Source: Balanoglossus misakiensis
Taxonomy: Eukaryota > Hemichordata
Assembly (NCBI GenBank): GCA_040954595.2
Contig: CM082592.2
Coordinates: 7,812,001 to 7,876,000, forward strand
Direction of reading: 5' to 3'
DNA: 64,000 nt
Made by a program: the position numbers and the translations under genes. How positions within the stretch are numbered: position 1 is the stretch's first letter; the number at the start of each line of letters is the position of its first letter. Shown here in pieces: positions 1-27,400 of this stretch. The notes under the pieces were generated by a model, which was given only the letters and a program-made list of their open reading frames with translations, was not told the origin of the DNA and searched no databases.

Positions 1-14052
<14,052 letters not shown>

Positions 14053-14495
14053 TGTCTTTCTGTCTGTGCCCCCTCTCTCTCTTTTTTTTTATTTTAATTA
14101 ATTGTGGTAGTCGTAACTTGTGCTCGTAACTTTTGTAAAATCAAGTAACATCCACTGCCCCCAACGGAAATAATGATTTTTTTCTTTTCATGTTAGTGTC
14201 ATTTTAATTTCTGTTCAGTAACTTCAAGGTTCTGAAACACTTACACTAACTTATCCCTCTTCTACATAAATCAGTGTACGGGCAGCTTCATTCGCTTCAG
14301 TCTTATATTGATTTGAATGACGAAAATAGTCATTACGCTATGTGTTGAATCTCTATGCAGTTTTAATCTCTCTTTACAAAAAAAGAAAGAAAAAATGCTA
14401 AAAAAAAAGACTTTCTATATTAAAAAAAAATAAGAGTCTGACTCAACTTGTCAAATTTGAATGAACTGGACCAGAGAAAAATTTAATTAAATTTC

Positions 14496-14501
14496 AATAA
14501 A
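14496..14501 (+). terminator. SERCA: AATAAA poly(A) signal, long SERCA form
   Basis: A canonical hexamer 444 bases after the long-form stop, followed by GT-rich sequence (gttgtttgg). It would end transcription before the short-tail exon at 17858. Its use is inferred. Confidence 0.55.
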
Positions 14502-15481
14502 GTTGTTTGGAACTCAAGAGAACCGGAAATTTATGAGTAAATTTAGTAAATTTAGATCTATGAGCGTTGTTTCTAGATAATATTGCAGTTGAAAGTGATG
14601 CAGTTTTGAGCAGGGCCAACCCTGAAAAACTCTTTGCGAGAAAAAGATACAAGTACATTATTGGTGCAATTTTTATTGGATTGTTTTAATCTTTACAATG
14701 CCAGTTGCTAGGCTGTCAAATACCTCTCTCTACATTCATTTCATTTCTTGGGAAGTTGGCCGACAAAAAAGTGTAACTCTCTTTGTACTGTTTTTGTTAT
14801 TTTGGAATTCTGTGAAGGCTGTTCTCACCTGAGACTTTATATTTTAGAAACTATGATTGCTTAAAAACAAAATTGTCAAAGAAATAAAAAGAAAGGGTGG
14901 TTGGCTTTGTTGGCTTATTCGGCAAAGTCACCGTGTATCCATGGCAACTGAACATATTGCCAGAAGTTTTCAAGCCCAAAGCAACAAAATCAACTTAGTA
15001 TTGACTTGCAGTGGCTCTGTTTTTTTCCGTTTTTTTTTTTCATTTTAACCGAAACCATATTTTAATTCACAGCGCCATTCGTCAGGTTTCAATACATTTC
15101 GTTTCCCTAACCCCTTTTCAAAGTAGTGATAATGGTGCAGTTTGGGCTCAAACTATGGTGCCTATTTTACTCCCTGTCAACTCTTAAAAAGACATATCAC
15201 ATTCAACATCTTGTCACCTTATCAAATTTTATTCACTGAAATTAAGTTTTATTTCACACTTTTTTTCCTTTCCCCCCATTGTATGCACTTTTAAGAAGTC
15301 AAGGTCAAGGCAATATGTTGGTTGTGCATGCTGGAATGCTTAACCCTTTTATAAAAATTAAAAATTGAAAAAAAAACTTGACTAAGCAATCACAAATCTA
15401 TTAAAAATACATGTTTGTGACAGTTTTTTCTAATTGTGTATCTCTGTGTGTAGAAGTAGTAGTGTTGTATTTCTATATATT

Positions 15482-15565
15482 CCCATCATGCACCTGGTGG
15501 TTCTGAGCATGCTCAATAGAGTACACACAGTCTGAGCATGTGCACTTTGCCAGGTGCATGATGGG
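15482..15565. repeat. 84-bp hairpin element, perfect 16-bp arms
   Basis: CCCATCATGCACCTGG at 15482-15497 is the exact reverse complement of 15550-15565. The loop carries two direct copies of TCTGAGCATG. It looks like a small foldback element or MITE remnant in the SERCA 3' region. Confidence 0.8.
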
Positions 15566-16263
15566 CACTTGGTAAGTTTAGTTTGTAGAATCCACTTGTA
15601 GTTTTCAATTTACAATGTGACAACAAAAGACACTGGCAGTTCTTTTATTACAAACCCCTGTAATTTTGGAAACTTTAAGAAAGTGTAAATAAAAATTTGG
15701 GATGGGAACTCCTCATCCTGTGCTTTCTCACCTAACCATTAGCTCTGTGTTGGCTGAATTTCTGCTTTTTTTCACTCACTCTCACACACAAAAGAGTCAT
15801 GGCTCTGAGGTCAAAGGTCATATCAGCGCATGCTTAAAAGATCATTCTCAGAGCATGCTGCCAACCGTTAATACGCATCAATTTGGCACATTTTTTACAG
15901 TTCCCCGCTACATGGCGTAACACTGCATTTGTGTTGCCCTTTGACACCTGACCCCATGACCCTAACCCCCCTCCCTTTCTTACCCCTGTCATCACTTCGT
16001 TAGATCCTGTTCCCTTTTAAGATGGCTGCTTCATTATTCAGACTTGGTTTGTAATATGTGTTTCTTCATTGTCGGTAGTTGTGGTACCATAAAAAAAAAT
16101 AACAACAATGTGGACAAATCTCACACAAGTAGATAACGGTTTAAGGACCTGTAGGTAGTGAAAACTTAGGTTATAATATAATGTGAAGTGTTGAGCTAAC
16201 TGCATGCCTAGCCTGGTAAAGTCTGAAACTAATAACATGATTGGGTGTAAACCCCCCTGTCCT

Positions 16264-16305
16264 GGGGGGTGGTTTAAGGGGGTGGGATGAGGTGGGGGGG
16301 GGGGT
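16264..16305 (+). other. G-rich tract, potential G-quadruplex
   Basis: Runs of G6, G5, G3 and about G12 separated by loops of 8, 1 and 7 bases, preceded by a C6 run that could pair with the first G run. It lies in the SERCA 3' UTR or alternative intron, on the sense strand. Confidence 0.6.
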
Positions 16306-17857
16306 GATTGACATCAAGTCTATTGTTGTCACAATGTTGAATCATCCTAAGATTTCAAAGACACCAGATTACCACTGAAAAAAAAAATTGAAAAAAATCC
16401 CAGCAACATGTTTATCATTGTGCGCTGTTTATAAGATCTCATAAATTTTTCCCATTGGTGTCTGCTGTGTTCTCTTCACATCTTTATTTTTGGCACACCA
16501 CTTCAGTTGGTGTGTACATGCATTGCAAGCATGTTTAATATTTCGGGTTTTATTCAGACCTTTTTTCACAGAACAAAACATCCCAACATGCATTGCACAA
16601 TGTCCTTACCAGGGTCAAAGGTCATGCTGCTATTTTGCATATTAACGTTTGCCTCCTTTATCAAGTTCAAAGAAATTTTGGATATTTCCTTCAGGACTAA
16701 CTATCTAGACTTTCTTGCGTCAGTTTGAAATCTTTCTAAAGTAGAGAAATGTGTTTACACGAGATATTTACAAAACTTTTTTGAAAGTTTCATTGCCCAG
16801 ACAAGTTCTGGTTTGAATTTGTGAAACAAGGATGGAAAGCTTTGATTGCAAAGACAGAATGACTTTATACCTTTGAAAGAATTATTTGTCAAATACAACA
16901 TGGTTTGTATATTTTCTTTTTTCCCTCTGAAGTTTTGTGTTCACATCACTCTCATTAAACTCATCATCGTTTTTGTCTAATTTATTTCACATTCATTTTT
17001 ACTTTCACCTTTTAATTCCGCACATCTTTGTTACAAGAAAATGTTATTTTTCTTGGCGTACACATGTAATCACTGTTTACTTCAACTCTCAGATCACACT
17101 GGTTTCTTTTTATTCTGCTCATCACTCTTTTATCTAATGGTGACTTTGGACATAATTTTTTTTTTCCACTTGATTCTAATGGAGTTCTTTATAATTTTCC
17201 CACATGGTGTGTGTGTTTGGTTTCGTTTCTTATTCTGCTTTATATGTAACGTTGCTGCTCTCTGTAAGTAAAACCTTTCTTTATAAACTTTCTTCCATTA
17301 ATTTCACTTCTGATAATCACAGACGCACTTGCTGACCTTATCATCTCTCTCAGATCCTGAGCTGTCAGATCACACCAAGTGTTCAAATTTATCCCCGACA
17401 AGTATTTTTGGCTCATTTACCGCTGTCTGACACGGTTGCTGAAACAGTCGAGGCCTAAATGTACTAAGGCTAGCAGTATAACCATGTGCATAAAACAAGC
17501 ATGGAGTCTTTCCATCTTTGTTTTTTGCATATGTTTATGCGTGTAGGCCTTCTGCATCTTGTGCCTATACAACACTGCCAAAAAGTCTGTTTCTGTCATA
17601 ATTTATTCCAAATTAGACTCTGATGTTTTGCACAATTTTTTGTGGTCGCAGCTCACTGTACACTCACCAAGCTTCAACATTTCGCGCCTTTCTTCTGATT
17701 TTAGTATCTTTTTTGGTGTCTCTCTCTCATCACCCTTTTTAAAAAAATTCTCCATGTTTGGTTTTCTTGTCGTACGTAACTCAGAACCGTATGGTGTTTT
17801 TTTCTCTTTCTTTTTTTTTTCTTGTGGCTTTCCTTCTGTGTCTGCTTCAACCATCAG

Positions 17858-17892
17858 TGCCGAACCCAGGGCTCGAAAGGAAGTTTAAATAA
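17858..17892 (+). CDS. SERCA: candidate SERCA short-form terminal exon
   Basis: After a long pyrimidine tract and accatcag the frame from donor 13970 continues as VPNPGLERKFK and stops at 17890-17892. The product would end ...[19 protein letters not shown], which resembles the short charged tail DPEDERRK of vertebrate SERCA1b in length and composition and lacks M11. Seen: acceptor, frame and stop. Inferred: that the splice is used. AATAAA signals at 18022 and 18112 support a nearby transcript end. Confidence 0.65.
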
Positions 17893-18021
17893 GACCAGTT
17901 ATTTAGGCAGAAGAGTCGACGCGATCGGTGACGGGATGTCTGTGTGTAAATGGAGCCCACAGATGAAAAATTAATCTTGGGAGTTATTAGCGCGAAACAA
18001 CTGCGATGGACACTTTGTGTA

Positions 18022-18117
18022 AATAAAATGCCCCCACCCTTGAAAAAAATGGAAGAAAGGGAAAAAGAAAACCTTTCAAAGATTTCTTTACTACTGTGCA
18101 AGTTACAAAGCAATAAA
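18022..18117 (+). terminator. SERCA: poly(A) signals after SERCA short-form exon
   Basis: AATAAA occurs at 18022-18027 and 18112-18117, within 230 bases of the short-form stop. Either could end the short-form mRNA. Confidence 0.5.
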
Positions 18118-20892
18118 ACTGAATGCCATTTCTCAGGAGTTTGGATTCAGAGAGTGATCAACTGCATGCATGCGTATGTACATTTGCATGTGTTGGTCAC
18201 ATGACAAACAGTGCATGATGGGAAAGAAATCTTTGAAAGGCTCTGACCTTTAACCTTGAGACGTACAATTCAATACTGAGAGTAGCAATAGTGGATTATT
18301 CTTGTATGGTATTCTTTTTTGTGTAATTTTTTTTTTGCTTTCAACAAAAGAAAATAAGGTTTTATCCTATTTATTATGTGTTGTATAATTCTCAGATGTA
18401 TTTTGCACTCAGGCTGTTCCCTCCTTTTTTTGTACTCCCTCCGAAATATGCAGTCCTTCCTTGAATTAGATTTAGGGCCCCCGTGCTACTTAATTAGTGA
18501 AATTTTACTTCTTCTGTAAGTGTGCTAGAGTGCCATAAGAAAATGACAAACAAAAAAATCTGTTTACAAACTACTATGCTCTAAAGACGGTGATTACTAC
18601 AAAACAAGTTATTATGATTAGATTGCTGATTTGTTTTGAAAAATGGTGCCCTAGAATTGTTTGATAAGAGAACTGAACGAGGGACACCATAAAAAAAAAG
18701 ACTCTTATTTGTTGGTGATAGCCATCAAATCATCAGCGAGAACGTCAGTTATTTACCTTCAGTGAGTTTTGAAATACTGGGCTATATCTGGCATAGTGTA
18801 ATGCCAAATTCAGTTATTTAAAACTGAGTGTGAATCTGAAGTGCTCTTCAAATGATACGTGACAATCCAATCCAATCCTGAATCCGAACCCGAAAAATAA
18901 AGTTTGCCAAAATGTTTCCTTCCATTTGTGATGAACTTTCAGTGTCCAGAATGACTTGTGATTAGAAATGAAACAAGATAGAAGCTCCCCCAACCCTCCC
19001 CGTTAATTGGTGCCATGGATCAGTCCAGTTTTGACTCATTTTCACTCGGAGACAAACCAAATAGAACATAGTAACAGGGATGGCAGGGTAATCCTAACAC
19101 ACTGTGTTTTGTTTTTTGTAACATAAATTGTACAGTAAACTAAATGATCACCTTGCCTCATATATTAAATAACACCCCATTCCTCGTAGATAGATACCTG
19201 GGAATTTTACCTGAAAATAGTAAGTTAATAGAAATCTTTTTAAAAATTAATTTTGCTGGGATTGTTTTAGGTGTACATGATGGATTTCTATCAGTATTAT
19301 AATTCACATTGTGTTGTATAGTGTCAATTGAAATTTTGTAGGGAATTTAAAAAAAAAAGATCACATATGCGGATAGACTTTTTCACAGCTGTCGTATAGT
19401 GAAATATAGGTGTTGATTCTGTAGATGTTTTCAAATCAAGATTCTACCCTTAAGTAGTAATCTAGTGTGTGGGATAAAATATGACAGGGCTGCCTTTTTG
19501 TTGGTAATTCAAAATGAAAATTTCATTAAAAAAAAATGCTGCATGTTTGTTTTTGTAAACCTTATCATGGGAGAGAAAAACATACACATAAGACATGTCT
19601 GGTTGTTTGTAATTTCTTACCTCACGAACTCAACACAGGAGTGTTAGGGAGTCACATTCAAGAAAGAGGGTGAATTGTGTGAGGTAAAATGGCTAAAATG
19701 ACAATTTTCAAACTGAAATTATCACAAAAGTCAGCCCTGGATATTCCCACGTTCCACTCTTAAACTTCTTCACTCAAATAAATCATTACGGGAGCCAAGC
19801 TTTGTAAGATCTTGGAAGTGCTGTTACATATATAACTTTAAACAAAATGTACAATTTCAAGTTGTTTCACACTTTTTTACAACTTTAAATTTACTGAGAA
19901 AGGAAATCACTTCTTATCAATGTTATTTTTTCTAAACATTTAAATTATTTGTTTTTAAAGATGGCCATAGATTTTACGGAGTAGCTGGCGTGTGTAAATT
20001 GTCAATAAAGTTAGGGTTGTTCTTCAATTGTGTGTTATTTTGAGGTAGTGTGTAGTGGCAACAACAGACAAATGTTGTTTCATGGACTTTAGTTCTCAAT
20101 TTAATAGTGTGATTGACATATGAACATTTTTCTAGTTTTTGCACAAATCTTGGGTGCAATGAAGTTGGCTGGAATGCTGTTTATTTTTATATTGTAGGTC
20201 AGTAGGGGAAATATAACACCGATCATTACCTCAATGTGAGCCAACTCGTGAGCGGATCGCATTGGTTGTTCCAACAGGTGCACGATCCAAATCGGCCAAT
20301 CACTGATCTGCTGGGAGTATAGGCGCACTGACATTTCTCTAGTGAAAAGTCTTCGAATACGAAAAAACATCTTGAAGTTTGCGACACCAGTTTCAGAACA
20401 GTTTGAATATCAAAATATGTTTCCATTTAAAAGTGAAAAAAAGTGACTGACTCCAGTTTCCCACTTCCTGCAATAAATGTTTCAGTAAATTTGTTCGGCT
20501 GCCACTTTTTAAGAACTAATTTCCAATACCAGCATGTTACCAGCAATCACTATGCAAAATTCCATTCGCCTTATATGTTGTATTTACCACAACACAGTCC
20601 AGCATATTTTCTTTTTTTATAAACATGGTTGGACGCTTCTGTGGATTTGCTTACCATCATGATTTCATTTCGATTTGTGTGTTTGATATGATCTTTGTCT
20701 GTAATTAATGCATCAGAAATGTGTTGATTTTTTTTCTGTTGTAGAATAAATTTTCTCCTTTGTACATCGTGTGTATTCGTGTTTCATCATTTGCTTGTGT
20801 AGAACCAGGTGGTGTTAGATCCTGGTTTTTATCAAGTGATAATTTAAATGTTTGCGTGTGATGGGATGATTTATGACACAACACACGTTTTA
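18118..20892. other. intergenic, no feature recognised
   Basis: AT-rich sequence with scattered AATAAA hexamers (for example near 18895 and 20004) but no exon with splice sites, RNA gene or repeat family that I can support. Confidence 0.6.
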
Positions 20893-21049
20893 CATAAGTC
20901 TAGCGCCCTCACACAGCCATCATGAATTTGTACTCAAAGGGAGGCCACTTGGGAAAGTTGATCTGCAGTCACATCAACAAGGGGATTTCCCAATTAGCCT
21001 CGGTTTGAGTTCAAATTCATGATGGCTGGGTGAGGGCGATAGACTTATG
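20893..21049. mobile_element. 157-bp TIR element (MITE-like)
   Basis: The left arm CATAAGTCTAGCGCCCTC continues through CAGCCATCATGAATTTG. It is matched with few mismatches by the inverse at 21007-21049 ending GAGGGCGATAGACTTATG. Arms are about 43 bp and the unique middle about 70 bp, with no coding capacity. It lies about 150 bp before the satellite block. Confidence 0.75.
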
Positions 21050-21196
21050 AAAAGGGTGCATAAATGAACTTGATTGTTGAAACCATGGGAGCCAGCGAAT
21101 TTATCAAGGTAAGTGTTACAACCAATGGACCCCCTACTTCCGAGTGACACACACACACACATAACAACGCAGTTGATATTTTGAAAAGAGTAAGAT

Positions 21197-21424
21197 AAAA
21201 ATCATGGGTTATAGCTCATGAAAATCATCCAAAAATGACAAATTTTCGACTTTCCGAAATATCAAAATTTCTTCATTTTTTCGAAAAAACCATGGGTTAT
21301 AGCTCATGAAAATCATCCAAAAATGACAATTTTTCGACTTTGCGGAATTTCAAAATTTGGCCGATTTTTGAAAAAATCATGGGTTATAGCTCATGATTAT
21401 CGTCAGAAAATGACAATTTTTTTT
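21197..21424 (+). repeat. satellite, left outer block (forward, diverged)
   Basis: Two and a half diverged monomers oriented with GGGTTATAGCTCATG on the plus strand. They carry the TCATGAAAATCAT and GGCCGATTTTTG features of the outer family also seen at the right edge. Orientation switches at about 21424 inside a T/A-rich run. Confidence 0.9.
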
Positions 21425-24400
21425 AATAACCCTTGTTTTTTTCAAAAAATGCCCAAATTTTGAAAATTCGCAAAGTCGAAAAATCCTGGATTTTTCAACA
21501 TTTTCCTGAGCTATAACCCATGGTTTTTTCAAAAAATGACCAAATTTTGAAAATTCGCAAAGTCGAAAAATCCTCGATTTTTCAACATTTTCCTGAGCTA
21601 TAACCCATGGTTTTTTCAAAAAATGACCAAATTTTCAAAATTCGCAAAGTCGAAAAATCCTCGATTTTTCAACATTTTCCTGAGCTATAACCCATGGTTT
21701 TTTCAAAAAATGACCAAATTTTCAAAATTCGCAAAGTCGAAAAATCCTCGATTTTTCAACATTTTCCTGAGCTATAACCCATGGTTTTTTTCAAAAAATG
21801 ACCAAATTTTGAAAATTCGCAAAGTCGAAAAATCCTCGATTTTTCAACATTTTCCTGAGCTATAACCCATGGTTTTTTTCAAAAAATGACCAAATTTTGA
21901 TAATTCGCAAAGTCGAAAAATCCTCGATTTTTCAACATTTTCCTGAGCTATAACCCATGGTTTTTTTCAAAAAATGACCAAATTTTGAAAATTCGCAAAG
22001 TCGAAAAATCCTCGATTTTTCAACATTTTCCTGAGCTATAACCCATGGTTTTTTTTCAAAAAATGACCAAATTTTGAAAATTCGCAAAGTCGAAAAATCC
22101 TCGATTTTTCAACATTTTCCTGAGCTATAACCCATGGTTTTTTTCAAAAAATGACCAAATTTTGAAAATTCGCAAAGTCGAAAAATCCTCGATTTTTCAA
22201 CATTTTCCTGAGCTATAACCCATGGTTTTTTTCAAAAAATGACCAAATTTTGAAAATTCGCAAAGTCGAAAAATCCTCGATTTTTCAACATTTTCCTGAG
22301 CTATAACCCATGGTTTTTTTCAAAAAATGACCAAATTTTGAAAATTCGCAAAGTCGAAAAATCCTCGATTTTTCAACATTTTCCTGAGCTATAACCCATG
22401 GTTTTTTCAAAAAATGACCAAATTTTGAAAATTCGCAAAGTCGAAAAATCCTCGATTTTTCAACATTTTCCTGAGCTATAACCCATGGTTTTTTCAAAAA
22501 ATGACCAAATTTTGAAAATTCGCAAAGTCGAAAAATCCTCGATTTTTCAACATTTTCCTGAGCTATAACCCATGGTTTTTTCAAAAAATGACCAAATTTT
22601 CAAAATTCGCAAAGTCGAAAAATCCTCGATTTTTCAACATTTTCCTGAGCTATAACCCATGGTTTTTTCAAAAAATGACCAAATTTTCAAAATTCGCAAA
22701 GTCGAAAAATCCTCGATTTTCAACATTTTCCTGAGCTATAACCCATGGTTTTTTCAAAAAATGACCAAATTTTGAAAATTCCCAAAGTCGAAAAATCCTC
22801 GATTTTTCAACATTTTCCTGAGCTATAACCCATGGTTTTTTCAAAAAATGACCAAATTTGGAAAATTCGCAATGTCGAAAAATCCTGGATTTTTGAACAT
22901 TTTCCTGAGCTATAACCCATGGTTTTTTCAAAAAATGACCAAATTTGGAAAATTCGCAATGTCGAAAAATCCTGGATTTTTCAACATTTTCCTGAGCTAT
23001 AACCCATGGTTTTTTCAAAAAATGACCAAATTTTCAAAATTCGCAAAGTCGAAAAATCCTGGATTTTTCAACATTTTCCTGAGCTATAACCCATGGTTTT
23101 TTCAAAAAATGACCAAATTTTCAAAATTCGCAAAGTCGAAAAATCCTGGATTTTTCAACATTTTCCTGAGCTATAATCCATGGTTTTTTCAAAAAATGAC
23201 CAAATTTTGAAAATTCGCAAAGTCGAAAAATCCTCGATTTTTCAACATTTTCCTGAGCTATAACCCATGGTTTTTTCAAAAAATGACCAAATTTTGAAAA
23301 TTCGCAAAGTCGAAAAATCCTCGATTTTTCAACATTTTCCTAAGCTATAACCCATGGTTTTTTCAAAAAATGACCAAATTTTGAAAATTCGCAAAGTCGA
23401 AAAATCCTCGATTTTTCAACATTTTCCTGAGCTATAACCCATGGTTTTTTCAAAAAATGACCAAATTTTGAAAATTCGCAAAGTCGAAAAATCCTCGATT
23501 TTTCAACATTTTCCTGAGCTATAACCCATGGTTTTTTCAAAAAATGACCAAATTTTGAAAATTCCCAAAGTCGAAAAATCCTCGATTTTTCAACATTTTC
23601 CTGAGCTATAACCCATAGTTTTTTCAAAAAATGACCAAATTTTGAAAATTCCCAAAGTCGAAAAATCCTCGATTTTTCAACATTTTCCTGAGCTATAACC
23701 CATGGTTTTTTCAAAAAATGACCAAATTTTGAAAATTCGCAAAGTCGAAAAATCCTCGATTTTTCAACATTTTCCTGAGCTATAACCCATGGTTTTTTCA
23801 AAAAATGACCAAATTTTGAAAATTCGCAAAGTCGAAAAATCCTCGATTTTTCAACATTTTCCTGAGCTATAACCCATGGTTTTTTCAAAAAATGACCAAA
23901 TTTTGAAAATTCGCAAAGTCGAAAAATCCTCGATTTTTCAACATTTTCCTGAGCTATAACCCATGGTTTTTTCAAAAAATGACCAAATTTTGAAAATTCG
24001 CAAAGTCGAAAAATCCTGGATTTTTCAACATTTTCCTGAGCTATAACCCATGGTTTTTTCAAAAAATGACCAAATTTGGAAAATTCGCAATGTCGAAAAA
24101 TCCTGGATTTTTGAACATTTTCCTGAGCTATAACCCATGGTTTTTTCAAAAAATGACCAAATTTGGAAAATTCGCAATGTCGAAAAATCCTGGATTTTTC
24201 AACATTTTCCTGAGCTATAACCCATGGTTTTTTCAAAAAATGACCAAATTTTCAAAATTCGCAAAGTCGAAAAATCCTGGATTTTTCAACATTTTCCTGA
24301 GCTATAACCCATGGTTTTTTCAAAAAATGACCAAATTTTCAAAATTCGCAAAGTCGAAAAATCCTGGATTTTTCAACATTTTCCTGAGCTATAATCCATG

Positions 24401-27400
24401 GTTTTTTCAAAAAATGACCAAATTTTGAAAATTCGCAAAGTCGAAAAATCCTCGATTTTTCAACATTTTCCTGAGCTATAACCCATGGTTTTTTCAAAAA
24501 ATGACCAAATTTTGAAAATTCGCAAAGTCGAAAAATCCTCGATTTTTCAACATTTTCCTGAGCTATAACCCATGGTTTTTTCAAAAAATGACCAAATTTT
24601 GAAAATTCGCAAAGTCGAAAAATCCTCGATTTTTCAACATTTTCCTGAGCTATAACCCATGGTTTTTTCAAAAAATGACCAAATTTTGAAAATTCGCAAA
24701 GTCGAAAAATCCTCGATTTTTCAACATTTTCCTGAGCTATAACCCATGGTTTTTTCAAAAAATGACCAAATTTTGAAAATTCCCAAAGTCGAAAAATCCT
24801 CGATTTTTCAACATTTTCCTGAGCTATAACCCATAGTTTTTTCAAAAAATGACCAAATTTTGAAAATTCCCAAAGTCGAAAAATCCTCGATTTTTCAACA
24901 TTTTCCTGAGCTATAACCCATGGTTTTTTCAAAAAATGACCAAATTTTGAAAATTCGCAAAGTCGAAAAATCCTCGATTTTTCAACATTTTCCTGAGCTA
25001 TAACCCATGGTTTTTTCAAAAAATGACCAAATTTTGAAAATTCGCAAAGTCGAAAAATCCTCGATTTTTCAACATTTTCCTGAGCTATAACCCATGGTTT
25101 TTTCAAAAAATGACCAAATTTTGAAAATTCGCAAAGTCGAAAAATCCTCGATTTTTCAACATTTTCCTGAGCTATAACCCATGGTTTTTTCAAAAAATGA
25201 CCAAATTTTGAAAATTCGCAAAGTCGAAAAATCCTCGATTTTTCAACATTTTCCTGAGCTATAACCCATGGTTTTTTCAAAAAATGACCAAATTTTGAAA
25301 ATTCGCAAAGTCGAAAAATCCTCGATTTTTCAACATTTTCCTGAGCTATAACCCATGGTTTTTTCAAAAAATGACCAAATTTTGAAAATTCGCAAAGTCG
25401 AAAAATCCTCGATTTTTCAACATTTTCCTGAGCTATAACCCAGGGTTTTTTCAAAAAATGACCAAATTTGGAAAATTCGCAATGTCGAAAAATCCTGGAT
25501 TTTTCAACATTTTCCTGAGCTATAACCCAGGGTTTTTTCAAAAAATGACCAAATTTTCAAAATTCGCAAAGTCGAAAAATCCTGGATTTTTCAACATTTT
25601 CCTGAGCTATAACCCATGGTTTTTTCAAAAAATGACCAAATTTTCAAAATTCGCAAAGTCGAAAAATCCTGGATTTTTCAACATTTTCCTGAGCTATAAC
25701 CCATGGTTTTTTCAAAAAATGACCAAATTTTCAAAATTCGCAAAGTCGAAAAATCCTCGATTTTTCAACATTTTCCTGAGCTATAACCCATGGTTTTTTC
25801 AAAAAATGACCAAATTTTGAAAATTCGCAAAGTCGAAAAATCCTCGATTTTTCAACATTTTCCTGAGCTATAACCCATGGTTTTTTCAAAAAATGACCAA
25901 ATTTTGAAAATTCGCAAAGTCGAAAAATCCTCGATTTTTCAACATTTTCCTGAGCTATAACCCATGGTTTTTTCAAAAAATGACCAAATTTTGAAAATTC
26001 GCAAAGTCGAAAAATCCTCGATTTTTCAACATTTTCCTGAGCTATAACCCATGGTTTTTTCAAAAAATGACCAAATTTTGAAAATTCGCAAAGTCGAAAA
26101 ATCCTCGATTTTTCAACATTTTCCTGAGCTATAACCCATAGTTTTTTCAAAAAATGACCAAATTTTGAAAATTCGCAAAGTCGAAAAATCCTCGATTTTT
26201 CAACATTTTCCTGAGCTATAACCCATGGTTTTTTCAAAAAATGACCAAATTTTGAAAATTCGCAAAGTCGAAAAATCCTCGATTTTTCAACATTTTCCTG
26301 AGCTATAACCCATGGTTTTTTCAAAAAATGACCAAATTTTGAAAATTCGCAAAGTCGAAAAATCCTCGATTTTTCAACATTTTCCTGAGCTATAACCCAT
26401 GGTTTTTTCAAAAAATGACCAAATTTTGAAAATTCGCAAAGTCGAAAAATCCTCGATTTTTCAACATTTTCCTGAGCTATAACCCATGGTTTTTTCAAAA
26501 AATGACCAAATTTTGAAAATTCGCAAAGTCGAAAAATCCTCGATTTTTCAACATTTTCCTGAGCTATAACCCATGGTTTTTTCAAAAAATGACCAAATTT
26601 TGAAAATTCGCAAAGTCGAAAAATCCTCGATTTTTCAACATTTTCCTGAGCTATAACCCATGGTTTTTTCAATAAATGACCAAATTTTGAAAATTCGCAA
26701 AGTCGAAAAATCCTCGATTTTTCAACATTTTCCTGAGCTATAACCCATGGTTTTTTCAAAAAATGACCAAATTTTGAAAATTCGCAAAGTCGAATAATCC
26801 TCGATTTTTCAACATTTTCCTGAGCTATAACCCATGGTTTTTTCAAAAAATGACCAAATTTTGAAAATTCGCAAAGTCGAAAAATCCTCGATTTTTCAAC
26901 ATTTTCCTGAGCTATAACCCATGGTTTTTTCAAAAAATGACCAAATTTTGAAAATTCGCAAAGTCGAAAAATCCTCGATTTTTCAACATTTTCCTGAGCT
27001 ATAACCCATGGTTTTTTCAAAAAATGACCAAATTTTGAAAATTCCCAAAGTCGAAAAATCCTCGATTTTTTAACATTTTCCTGAGCTATAACCCATGGTT
27101 TTTTCAAAAAATGACCAAATTTTCAAAATTCGCAAAGTCGAAAAATCCTCGATTTTTCAACATTTTCCTGAGCTATAACCCATGGTTTTTTCAAAAAATG
27201 ACCAAATTTTCAAAATTCGCAAAGTCGAAAAATCCTCGATTTTTCAACATTTTCCTGAGCTATAACCCATGGTTTTTTCAAAAAATGACCAAATTTTGAA
27301 AATTCCCAAAGTCGAAAAATCCTCGATTTTTCAACATTTTCCTGAGCTATAACCCATGGTTTTTTCAAAAAATGACCAAATTTTGAAAATTCCCAAAGTC

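Larger units (their letters stand above)
14053..17857 (+). other. SERCA: SERCA 3' UTR (long form) / alternative last intron
   Basis: If the donor at 13970 is unused, this is 3' UTR, with AATAAA at 14496-14501 as a proximal poly(A) candidate. If it is used, 13970-17857 is an intron ending in a long pyrimidine tract and accatcag. It holds the hairpin at 15482 and the G-rich tract at 16264. No other gene was recognised; T-rich hydrophobic open frames near 17.0 kb are low complexity. Confidence 0.65.

Noticed and set aside
17041-17271. Hydrophobic plus-strand frame near 17.1 kb as another SERCA tail
   Set aside because: No suitable acceptor in the right phase; the hydrophobicity comes from T-rich low-complexity sequence.
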